From positions 1 to 25,684 of the forward strand of contig JAUZOU010000009.1 in NCBI GenBank assembly GCA_030706285.1: 25,684 bases of DNA. The letters are read 5' to 3'. A program made the translations under genes and the position numbers. Numbering within the stretch: the stretch's first letter is position 1; each line of letters begins with the position of its first letter. A model generated the notes under the pieces. That model was given only the letters and a program-made list of their open reading frames with translations. It was not told the origin of the DNA and ran no database searches. The DNA comes from Bacteroidota bacterium. Its GTDB lineage: Bacteria; Bacteroidota; Bacteroidia; Bacteroidales; UBA1402. This document shows positions 1 to 6,347 of the stretch, piece by piece.

Positions 1-6
1 ACAGTT

Positions 7-35
7 AATTCATCAGAATGTGTTAAAATTCATCA
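7..35. repeat. Tandem direct repeat AATTCATCA, 20-bp period
   Basis: The nonamer AATTCATCA occurs at 7-15 and again at 27-35, each preceded by TTAA-like bases, so the two copies are exactly 20 bp apart, about two helical turns. They lie about 100 bp upstream of the first gene (PAP2-type phosphatase). Same-face direct repeats of this kind are often binding sites for response regulators, but the function is inferred. The rest of the 134-bp leader is AT-rich with an A-run near 65-75, and no convincing Bacteroidota promoter was found in it. Confidence 0.3.
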
Positions 36-134
36 AGTTTTTGTCACTTTACAGTGCTTAACACCAAAAAAAAAGATGTTTGTCCGTAATTTAGCAGCGA
101 CATCCTACTTGAATAAGAAAAACGATTGACACGC

Positions 135-1040
135 ATGTTGAAGAAACGCTATTTTTCAGCAGAATTTCTGACATTGGTCTACAGCCTGGTGACCATTGTC
201 TATATGATGCTTTTCTTTTCGAGAGTAGACCATCCGGCTTTATTCTTTGGCATTCGCCTGGGAGCCATTGCCTCCATTTCCTTTTTGGCTATTGCGTCTG
301 AAAGGTATCCAAGCGAGCTTTTGAAAAACATCAGGCAGTTTCTGCCATTCATTCTGCTGGGATACTGGTATTCGGAAACGTTCTTTTTTTCCGAAATGTT
401 CACGCTCAACAAGGATGAGTTTTTTTGCGGACTCGACCAGCAATTGACCGGATGCCAGCCCTCCATCCTTTTTTCTCAGTTATTTCCGCAAGCCTGGTTC
501 AGTGAATTGATGTACTTTGGCTATTTTTCACATTACCTGTTTATGTTCGGGATCCCATTGTGGTTTTGGTTCAAACATCCCCAACTGTTTGACAGAGTGG
601 TATTCATTATGGTATGCACCATGTTTTTGTATTATAGTGTCTACGATTTGCTGCCTGTTGCCGGTCCTCAGTTTTATTTCAAGGGAGCTGACGCTATGGT
701 GCCAAAAGGCTATGTTTTCTGCTGGTTAGTCCATTTCATTCAATGGATCGGAGAATATCCAACCGGCGCTTTTCCCAGCTCTCATGTAGGCATGACCATT
801 GTTGTGTTGATCCTGACCTGCCGCTATGACAGGCGTCTGTTCTGGTGCATTCTGCCCGTTGCCTGCCTGCTCATTTGTTCGACCGTCTACATCAAAGCAC
901 ACTATTTTGTCGATGTATTGGGTGGCATCCTATCCGCCATCTTACTTTACGGAGTATCCGGCGCTTTGTTTGATTTATTGGCTGAAAGAAAGATACTGTT
1001 GATCTCCTTTTCCAAAAAAGATTCTGGCAAAGAGTATTGA
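135..1040 (+). CDS. PAP2/Aur1-type membrane phosphatase
   Basis: This is a 301-residue polytopic inner-membrane protein with about six hydrophobic segments. The PAP2 (type 2 phosphatidic acid phosphatase) active-site motifs are visible: GAFPSSHVG around residues 212-219 (motif C2, PSSH) and KAHYFVDVLGG around 254-264 (motif C3, His256 and Asp260). The classical first motif KxxxxxxRP is not obvious. Instead there is DLLPVAGPQFYF near 171-182, which is closer to the Aur1/inositol-phosphotransferase branch of the superfamily. It should dephosphorylate, or transfer a head group from, a lipid phosphate, but the substrate cannot be read from sequence. I prefer the ATG at 135 over an in-frame TTG at 126. 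The MFS transporter starts 30 bp after its stop, so the two are probably one transcript. Confidence 0.85.
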   Translation: MLKKRYFSAEFLTLVYSLVTIVYMMLFFSRVDHPALFFGIRLGAIASISFLAIASERYPSELLKNIRQFLPFILLGYWYSETFFFSEMFTLNKDEFFCGLDQQLTGCQPSILFSQLFPQAWFSELMYFGYFSHYLFMFGIPLWFWFKHPQLFDRVVFIMVCTMFLYYSVYDLLPVAGPQFYFKGADAMVPKGYVFCWLVHFIQWIGEYPTGAFPSSHVGMTIVVLILTCRYDRRLFWCILPVACLLICSTVYIKAHYFVDVLGGILSAILLYGVSGALFDLLAERKILLISFSKKDSGKEY

Positions 1041-1070
1041 TGCGTTTTTTATTCAATTAACCGATTGCGT

Positions 1071-2495
1071 ATGGCAACAAGTGAGCAGCCGGCACCCATG
1101 TCTGACATAAATAAGTCTCTTTTGCTGGTTATCACCATGATAGCCAACTTCTTCAATCCGTTTACCGGTTCGTCTGTCAACATCGCCCTGCCGCAGATTG
1201 CCGGTGAGCTTAAGTTGAATGCAGTCATGATGAGTTGGGTTACCATGTCCTACTTGCTTTCTTCTGCCGTATTTCTGGTACCGATGGGCAAGATGGCAGA
1301 CCGGTTGGGACGCATGAAGATTTTTTTGATCGGAAATATCATTTTCATGCTGGCCTCGTTTGCCTGCATTTTTGCCCACACAGCCGGGCTGCTGATTCTA
1401 TTCCGCTTTATACAGGGATTCGGAGGTTCAATGATGGTGAGTACCAGCATGGCCATCCTGATGTCTGCTTTTCCGCCCAGTGAACGCGGTAAAGTGATTG
1501 GTTTCAATGTAGCCTCCGTTTACCTGGGCCTTTCAGCAGCACCCGTTTTAGGTGGAATCATTACTCAGGCTTGGGGTTGGAGAACCTTGTTTCTGATCAA
1601 TGGCATGGCAGCCTTGCTGATCGTGCTCGTCCGTTTCTTTTATCTCCGCTCCGACTGGAAAGAAGCCGAAAAAAGGCCTTTCGATTGGAAAGGCGTTTAT
1701 TGGTACGTCCCCTCCATGTTGTTGCTGATGTATGGTATTTCGAAATTGCCGCTTGTCTATGCCGCCTGCCTGATCCTGGGCGGGTTGATTGGCCTGATGT
1801 TGTTTATCCGTCAGGAAGCCAGGACCACCTGTCCGATTCTGGAAATAGCCTTATTCCGGCACAATAGGGTGTTCGGCTTGTCCAATCTGTCGGCTTTCAT
1901 CAATTATGCAGCCACCTATGCAGTCACCTTCATCCTAAGCCTTTATCTGCAATATGTCCGGCATCTATCTCCCCGGGAAGCCGGTATCCTGCTAGTGGCA
2001 CAGCCAGTCCTAATGGCCCTTGTTTCCCTCTTCTCCGGACGTTTATCCGACCGGATGCCGCCTCATTGGCTAGCTTCAGGAGGTATGGCCATCAGTGTAA
2101 CCGGATTGGCAATGATGGCGTTCCTGACCCCTGTTTCATCGAATGGCTATCTACTGTCGGCTTTGGCTATCCTGGGGGTTGGCTTCGGCCTGTTTTCTTC
2201 GCCGAATACCAATATGGTAATGAGTGCCGTTGAACAACGGTATTATGGTGTAGCATCGGCCACGATAGCCACGATGCGGAATATGGGTATGATGTTCAGT
2301 ATGGCAATGGCTACGATGTCTGTCCATCTGTTCATCGGCAACCGGATCCTTGGAGACACGACCATTCCTGCTTTCATGACTGGTCTGAAATTAATCTTTC
2401 TTCTTTTCTCGTTCTTCTGTCTGCTGGGCGTTTATTCTTCTTCGCAGAACACTCAGACCCCAAAGCACCGGAAATCTATCAGCCGGATTGACTAA
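1071..2495 (+). CDS. MFS drug transporter, DHA2/EmrB-QacA type
   Basis: This is a 474-residue major facilitator superfamily protein. The loop 2-3 signature GKMADRLGRMKIF (motif A) lies near residues 68-80, the first helix ends in VNIALPQIAGEL, and FRFIQGFGGSMMVS is the typical fourth-helix region. The length and about 14 hydrophobic segments fit the DHA2 drug:proton antiporters (EmrB, QacA, LfrA type). The substrate is unknown. An in-frame TTG at 1065 would add two residues; ATG at 1071 is preferred. It lies 30 bp after the PAP2-type gene, so export of a lipid-like or amphipathic compound is possible, but the pairing alone does not prove it. Confidence 0.88.
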   Translation: MATSEQPAPMSDINKSLLLVITMIANFFNPFTGSSVNIALPQIAGELKLNAVMMSWVTMSYLLSSAVFLVPMGKMADRLGRMKIFLIGNIIFMLASFACIFAHTAGLLILFRFIQGFGGSMMVSTSMAILMSAFPPSERGKVIGFNVASVYLGLSAAPVLGGIITQAWGWRTLFLINGMAALLIVLVRFFYLRSDWKEAEKRPFDWKGVYWYVPSMLLLMYGISKLPLVYAACLILGGLIGLMLFIRQEARTTCPILEIALFRHNRVFGLSNLSAFINYAATYAVTFILSLYLQYVRHLSPREAGILLVAQPVLMALVSLFSGRLSDRMPPHWLASGGMAISVTGLAMMAFLTPVSSNGYLLSALAILGVGFGLFSSPNTNMVMSAVEQRYYGVASATIATMRNMGMMFSMAMATMSVHLFIGNRILGDTTIPAFMTGLKLIFLLFSFFCLLGVYSSSQNTQTPKHRKSISRID

Positions 2496-2514
2496 TTCTC
2501 CCAAAAATATAAAC

Positions 2515-2575
2515 TTCCGATTAAGCCATCATTCGGAATCCTGTCTGGTTTGTTAGTAGATGTTTAATTTTTTTT
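2515..2575 (+). terminator. Weak terminator-like hairpin after MFS gene
   Basis: TTCCGA (2515-2520) and TCGGAA (2533-2538) form a 6-bp stem with a 12-base loop 20 bases after the MFS stop codon. A T-run follows at 2567-2575, but it is almost 30 bases from the stem, farther than in a standard Rho-independent terminator. It may mark the end of the PAP2-MFS transcript; the support is weak. Confidence 0.25.
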
Positions 2576-2606
2576 GGACATTTTGCGCAAATATTCAGTA
2601 TCTTTA
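2573..2606 (+). promoter_or_regulatory. Possible Bacteroidota promoter for the MBL-fold gene
   Basis: TTTG at 2573-2576 is followed 22 bp later by TATCTTTA at 2599-2606. The Bacteroidota consensus is TTTG-N19-21-TAnnTTTG, so the -33 box matches, the -7 box has one mismatch (A for G), and the spacer is one base too long. Transcription would begin near 2613, giving a leader of about 47 bases. Confidence 0.3.
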
Positions 2607-2659
2607 TTGCGCACTTTTCTTGCGCGTGCCTGTTTTTTCATTACGTCCATCTTAATTGA

Positions 2660-3400
2660 ATGACTATGCGTACAACCATCGTTAAGCACCTGCTTTTGAT
2701 AGCCGGAATACTTTCCGCCGGCATTGCCTCGGCCAGTACATTTGCCACCGATACTTTTAAAACCCGGAGCAACAAAGAAGTCACCATTACTTTTATCAAG
2801 CATGGGAGTTTGATGCTGACTTACAACCATGAGTTTATTCAGGTGGATCCTGTGTCCGGTTATGCCGATTATACAACTTTCCCAAAAGCTGACGTCATCC
2901 TGGTCACCCATGAGCATAGTGACCACCTGGATGCAAAAGCCATCAATGAACTGACCAAGAAAGGAACATCGCTGTTCACCAATGAAGCTGTCAGCAAACA
3001 GCTTGGCAAAGGGACCGCGCTCAAAAACGGTGCCCGGATCACTATCTCCGGTCAGATCAGGCTTGAAGCTGTTCCTGCCTACAACACGACACCAGGAAGA
3101 GAAAAGTACCATCCTCGTCATCGGGACAATGGTTATGTGCTGACCATCGACGGTTTGCGCATCTATATTGCCGGTGATACGGAGATCATTCCGGAAATGA
3201 AACAACTGAAACACATCGACATTGCCTTTCTTCCCGTCAACCAGCCATACACCATGACCATCAGCCAGGCTGTCAGTGCGGCAAAGCTGATGGCGCCCCG
3301 CATTCTTTATCCCTATCATTATGGCAATACGGATATCATAAAATTAAAAGAAGGGCTTAAAGGCACAAAGATCGATGTCAGGATCAGAGAGATGGAATAG
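2660..3400 (+). CDS. Exported metallo-beta-lactamase-fold hydrolase
   Basis: This 246-residue protein starts with a signal peptide (basic MTMRTTIVKH, hydrophobic core to about residue 24, ASA-type cleavage), so it should act in the periplasm. The metal-binding motif HEHSDHLD lies at 84-91 (His84, His86, Asp88, His89). The bridging Asp is in AGDTE near 173, and a final histidine is in PYHYG near 220. This is the UlaG/YtkL-like branch of MBL-fold hydrolases, often annotated as Zn-dependent hydrolases of unknown substrate. All expected metal ligands appear present, so it is probably active. An ATG at 2666 (MRTTIVKH) is an equally good start. It is flanked by its own upstream gap and a 221-bp downstream gap, so it is probably monocistronic. 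Confidence 0.85.
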   Translation: MTMRTTIVKHLLLIAGILSAGIASASTFATDTFKTRSNKEVTITFIKHGSLMLTYNHEFIQVDPVSGYADYTTFPKADVILVTHEHSDHLDAKAINELTKKGTSLFTNEAVSKQLGKGTALKNGARITISGQIRLEAVPAYNTTPGREKYHPRHRDNGYVLTIDGLRIYIAGDTEIIPEMKQLKHIDIAFLPVNQPYTMTISQAVSAAKLMAPRILYPYHYGNTDIIKLKEGLKGTKIDVRIREME

Positions 3401-3438
3401 GAACGTTCAGCGGATTCTGGGGTTAGAAAGCGTCAAGA

Positions 3439-3452
3439 TGTACAAACGTTTA
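3439..3452 (+). promoter_or_regulatory. LacI-type operator-like site (distal)
   Basis: TGTACAAACGTTTA at 3439-3452 repeats 13 bases exactly (TGTACAAACGTTT) with the palindromic site overlapping the lacI-type promoter 158 bp downstream. The core CAAACGTTTA differs by one base from the perfect palindrome CAAACGTTTG. It lies 39 bp after the MBL-fold gene. A second site at this distance would allow repression by looping; this is inference. Confidence 0.45.
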
Positions 3453-3530
3453 TTCCTTTTCGGCGAGGCAAAAAGTCTGACAAGCCGGCTGGCAGAAACT
3501 GTTGAAATAATGGCATCAGAAGCATTGATT

Positions 3531-3540
3531 CAAACGCTTG
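3531..3540 (+). promoter_or_regulatory. LacI-type operator-like site (middle)
   Basis: CAAACGCTTG at 3531-3540 differs from the palindrome CAAACGTTTG at 3601-3610 by a single base and lies exactly 70 bp upstream of it. LacI-family operators are typically short palindromes with a central CG, as here. It is a candidate auxiliary operator. Confidence 0.35.
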
Positions 3541-3566
3541 CTGGATGACGCCAGAGCTATTTCAAA

Positions 3567-3598
3567 ATTGGATTAATTGGTTTTTTTACGTATTTTTG
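3567..3598 (+). promoter_or_regulatory. Bacteroidota-type promoter of the LacI-family gene
   Basis: The -7 element TATTTTTG at 3591-3598 is a perfect TAnnTTTG match. The -33 element is ATTG at 3567-3570 (three of four bases of TTTG) with a 20-bp spacer, within the usual 19-21. The start of transcription would be about 3603-3607, leaving a leader of only about 15-20 bases before the ATG at 3622. It is overlapped by the palindromic operator-like site just downstream, which points to autoregulation. Confidence 0.6.
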
Positions 3599-3612
3599 TA
3601 CAAACGTTTGCA
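3597..3612 (+). promoter_or_regulatory. Palindromic LacI-type operator over the start site
   Basis: TGTACAAACGTTTGCA contains the perfect 10-bp palindrome CAAACGTTTG (3601-3610) with the central CG step favoured by LacI-family hinge helices. It overlaps the end of the -7 box and the predicted transcription start of the regulator gene, so bound repressor would block initiation. Two similar copies lie upstream at 3439 and 3531. Confidence 0.55.
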
Positions 3613-3621
3613 TATTAACGA

Positions 3622-4638
3622 ATGGCACTTCAAAAAACAAACATTACCGACATAGCTAAAAAAACCGGACTATCCATCACGACGGTTTCGAGAGTACTGA
3701 ACGGAAAAGCCGGACAGTACAGAATCGGCAAGGATTCCCAGCAAAAAGTCATTGAGGCGGCGAAGGAGTTGAACTATATCCCGAACCAGTATGCCGCTAA
3801 TCTCAGGACAGGCAGAAGCAATACGATCGCATTGATTGTTCCGTCCATCAACAACCCGTTTTTTGCCGACATTGCCAGTAATATAACCGCTGAAGTACGT
3901 AAGTTCGGCTACATCACCATCATCAGTGACAGCGACGAGAATATTGAGAATGAAGAGCTGGAGCTGAAACAACTGGTCTCAAGAAACATCGAAGGGCTGA
4001 TCATCATTCCATGCGGGAACAAATGGGAACACATCAAGAGCCTTTACGACCAGGGATTGCCTTTAATCTGTATTGACCGTTATTTCGAAGACCTTGATTT
4101 GCCGTATGTTTCGACAAACAACTATGACGGCGCCTATTCTGCCACCAAGTATCTGATTGAAAACGGTCATACGCGGATTACCTGCATGCAGGGTGTTCAG
4201 CTCTCCACTCCAAACAAATTAAGGGTTCAAGGATTTAGAGACGCGATGGAAGAAGCAGGCCTGGATAGTTCCAGCATTGTCGGCGACAGTTTTACCTTAC
4301 AGAACGGCTATCTGGAAACCAAGCTGCTGCTTCAGCAAGCGGAAAAGCCGACCGCCGTCTTTACGCTCAGCAACACAATCGCAATGGGATGCATGAAAGC
4401 CCTTAAAGAAGAAGGCATCCGCATTCCTGAGGATATCTCCTTGCTGACGTTCGATAACCATCCCTATCTGGATTACCTGTCCACCCCACTTTCCTGCATT
4501 GCCCAACCGGTGGACGACATCAGTAAAATTGCCACCAAATATCTGATAGGAAGACTCAACGGCAATGAGGCCGGTACCAGACAAGTACTGCTGAAACCGA
4601 AACTGATGATTAAGGATTCGGTGAAACGGATCAACTAA
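3622..4638 (+). CDS. LacI-family transcriptional regulator
   Basis: This is a 338-residue full-length LacI/GalR-type regulator. The N-terminal helix-turn-helix is at residues 7-27 (ITDIAKKTGLSITTVSRVLN). The hinge region YIPNQYAANLRTGRSN is at 52-67, and a periplasmic-binding-protein-like sugar-binding core follows (IALIVPSINNPFFADI near 69-84, ending with the usual ISLLTFDNHPYLDYLSTPL and IAQPV motifs). The effector is probably a sugar or sugar phosphate. Its promoter is overlapped by a CAAACGTTTG palindrome, so autoregulation is likely. The gene converges, with a 32-bp gap, on the ten-gene minus-strand utilization cluster, which makes it a plausible local regulator. No matching site was found at the cluster's visible gaps, and the cluster's first promoter may lie outside the window. 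Confidence 0.9.
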   Translation: MALQKTNITDIAKKTGLSITTVSRVLNGKAGQYRIGKDSQQKVIEAAKELNYIPNQYAANLRTGRSNTIALIVPSINNPFFADIASNITAEVRKFGYITIISDSDENIENEELELKQLVSRNIEGLIIIPCGNKWEHIKSLYDQGLPLICIDRYFEDLDLPYVSTNNYDGAYSATKYLIENGHTRITCMQGVQLSTPNKLRVQGFRDAMEEAGLDSSSIVGDSFTLQNGYLETKLLLQQAEKPTAVFTLSNTIAMGCMKALKEEGIRIPEDISLLTFDNHPYLDYLSTPLSCIAQPVDDISKIATKYLIGRLNGNEAGTRQVLLKPKLMIKDSVKRIN

Positions 4639-4670
4639 CAGGACAACCGTTCCTTGATGAGATACCAAGA

Positions 4671-6254
4671 TTAGTTCTTTAAAAATTTACCTGCAAACGT
4701 TTCATTTCCTGATTTTACCTTTAAAAAATAAAATCCGCGTTGAAGCGTTGAGATAGCTATCGGCTGATTGATATCATTTACCAGACTTGTATTGACTAAT
4801 TGCCCTTGGGCATTGTAAATTTCGATGGTCGATTTTGGTGGTACGTTCACGGATATTCTGTCACAAGCTGGATTTGGCGAAACCGTCACCCTGGTATTTT
4901 CTTTCTTCGCTTGCGGTGTACTTGCAACGAGAGCCGAATGGAGGCTATACACAGTCGAGCGAATGTCAGTTAAGCTGCCGATGATGATATAATAGCTATA
5001 TTCATAAACGGAATTTTTCAGGAGTGCAACTTTTTGGGTCGGGGCTATATAGGAAGTTGCTCCGTTGGTGGACTCAAATCCGGCATCTCCTAACATCCCG
5101 GCAAAGAAATTTGTCGTAGAAGGATTGTACACACCCATTCCCCATTGATTGCCGTCAACAAAAGCCATCCAACTTTCCGTAACGGAATTATAAATTCCCC
5201 AGAATCCACTGGACAGATTGACCACTTTTGTGTTTGCCATGGCTGCATTCGTATAAGGTGCAGCTCCAAAATATGAATATAGATTGCATAAAGCAGAAAT
5301 GGGGTAAACAGCCGGTAACTCCTGACTTCTAGAAATATTCTCGCCATAGATGTTGTCTGTACGATGGCATGTCAACCGGCAAGTGACTTTAATCGCATTT
5401 TTATCGAGTACCGTCCATTGCTCCATTTCAGCTTCGGCAGGCTTGTTGTTCATATCCCAAAGCATTGGAATGCACTTCACATAGAGTGTATCTGTGCCTT
5501 TTCTGGATGAGAGAATCCTAGCCCTGTTATGACAATAATCACCGGCCTGTATTGGATTCCATGCCCATGGCGACCAACTCGGAGATTGACCTTCGCTTTG
5601 CCGGTTGATATCGTTTCCGGCGTAATACGATTGTTGTATATACCGCCCTTCATCAGACGTATTGACTAAATTGTGAAAATCGGACGATTTTGAAACAAAA
5701 GAAATAGAACCTCCCCGGTCGAGATCCTGCCTGACGTGTACGACGCCATTATTCAGTCCAAATTCGTCAGGCATTGCTTCAATGCTTATCTGATCAATTT
5801 TTACCTGTTCGCCGGCATTGTCATCTCCAGGATCCAACCGGATTTGTTTAATGGTGCTGCCTTCCCACTTATACTTGCTGAGCATGCTTATTTCATAATC
5901 AGACTGTTGGGTATCCTGCTTATTCACGTAAAAAAAGACGGATTTATCCTGATTCCATGCATTATCCGTTGTTGTTGTCCAAAACAGCTGGTAGGCGGTG
6001 TTGCTTGAGCAGTTTTGAAGACGGATTTTAATCAGCCCAAACGTTGTACCATTAATATTGAGCTGATCTGGCGATAGCATATAGGGATCGGAGCCTCTAA
6101 TAGTCAGGTTATAAACACCATTGTTGACCGTACCGGTTAAACTATGTGCCAACACCCAGCCTTCCGCGTTTGTATCAAACGTCCACTTGGCCGTTTGGGC
6201 TTGAGGAAACTGACAACACAGGACAACTAAACAGAACGACAATAGATGTTTCAT
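4671..6254 (-). CDS. T9SS-exported protein: CBM-like module + unknown domain
   Basis: This is a 527-residue secreted protein. Visible parts are: a signal peptide (1 to about 20, ending FPQAQ); a beta-sandwich carbohydrate-binding-like module at about 22-160 (FDTNAEGW, GSDPYMLSP, FWTTTTDNAW, IRLDPGD and VKIDQISI, the pattern of galactose-binding-like domains); a beta-rich domain at about 165-440 with the striking block RGGSISF, NLVNTSDEGRYIQQSYY and SPWAWNPIQAGDY; and a type A T9SS sorting domain at about 456-527 (SPNPACDRISVN, RGFYFLKVKSGN, ending KFLKN). I do not recognise the central domain as a named glycosidase or lyase family; a mutarotase-like supersandwich fold is possible. It is the last gene of the minus-strand cluster, 93 bp after the GH106 gene across a 12-bp inverted repeat, so it is probably a surface or released glycan-active or glycan-binding protein. 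Confidence 0.8.
   Translation of the reverse strand: MKHLLSFCLVVLCCQFPQAQTAKWTFDTNAEGWVLAHSLTGTVNNGVYNLTIRGSDPYMLSPDQLNINGTTFGLIKIRLQNCSSNTAYQLFWTTTTDNAWNQDKSVFFYVNKQDTQQSDYEISMLSKYKWEGSTIKQIRLDPGDDNAGEQVKIDQISIEAMPDEFGLNNGVVHVRQDLDRGGSISFVSKSSDFHNLVNTSDEGRYIQQSYYAGNDINRQSEGQSPSWSPWAWNPIQAGDYCHNRARILSSRKGTDTLYVKCIPMLWDMNNKPAEAEMEQWTVLDKNAIKVTCRLTCHRTDNIYGENISRSQELPAVYPISALCNLYSYFGAAPYTNAAMANTKVVNLSSGFWGIYNSVTESWMAFVDGNQWGMGVYNPSTTNFFAGMLGDAGFESTNGATSYIAPTQKVALLKNSVYEYSYYIIIGSLTDIRSTVYSLHSALVASTPQAKKENTRVTVSPNPACDRISVNVPPKSTIEIYNAQGQLVNTSLVNDINQPIAISTLQRGFYFLKVKSGNETFAGKFLKN
4692..4703. promoter_or_regulatory. Operator-like TGCAAACGTTTC within a coding 3' end
   Basis: TGCAAACGTTTC at 4692-4703 shares CAAACGTTT and its TG flank with the regulator-gene operator family. 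It lies 54 bp past the regulator's stop codon, inside the last codons of the convergent T9SS gene (encoding ETFA). It may be chance, since the codons are ordinary. Confidence 0.15.
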
Positions 6255-6280
6255 TTATTTGGAATTTATAGTGAATGACA

Positions 6281-6324
6281 CCAATAAATCAGCATCGGTC
6301 GAATAGCCAGTACTGATTTATTGG
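6281..6324 (-). repeat. 12-bp perfect inverted repeat (intergenic stem-loop)
   Basis: CCAATAAATCAG (6281-6292) and CTGATTTATTGG (6313-6324) are perfect inverted copies separated by 20 bases, in the 93-bp gap between the GH106 gene and the last gene of the cluster. No T-run follows on the transcribed strand, so it is not a standard terminator. A transcript-processing or 3'-end-stabilising stem, or a dyad protein site, are the options. Confidence 0.6.
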
Positions 6325-6347
6325 ATTGAATGTCTTTTTCAGGAAGT

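Noticed and set aside
2564..3319. 251-codon open frame antisense to the MBL-fold gene
   Set aside because: It lies opposite a gene with intact catalytic motifs, has no domain-like pattern and is explained by codon bias.
4639..4670. Bidirectional terminator between the convergent genes
   Set aside because: The 32-bp gap shows no stem of useful length.
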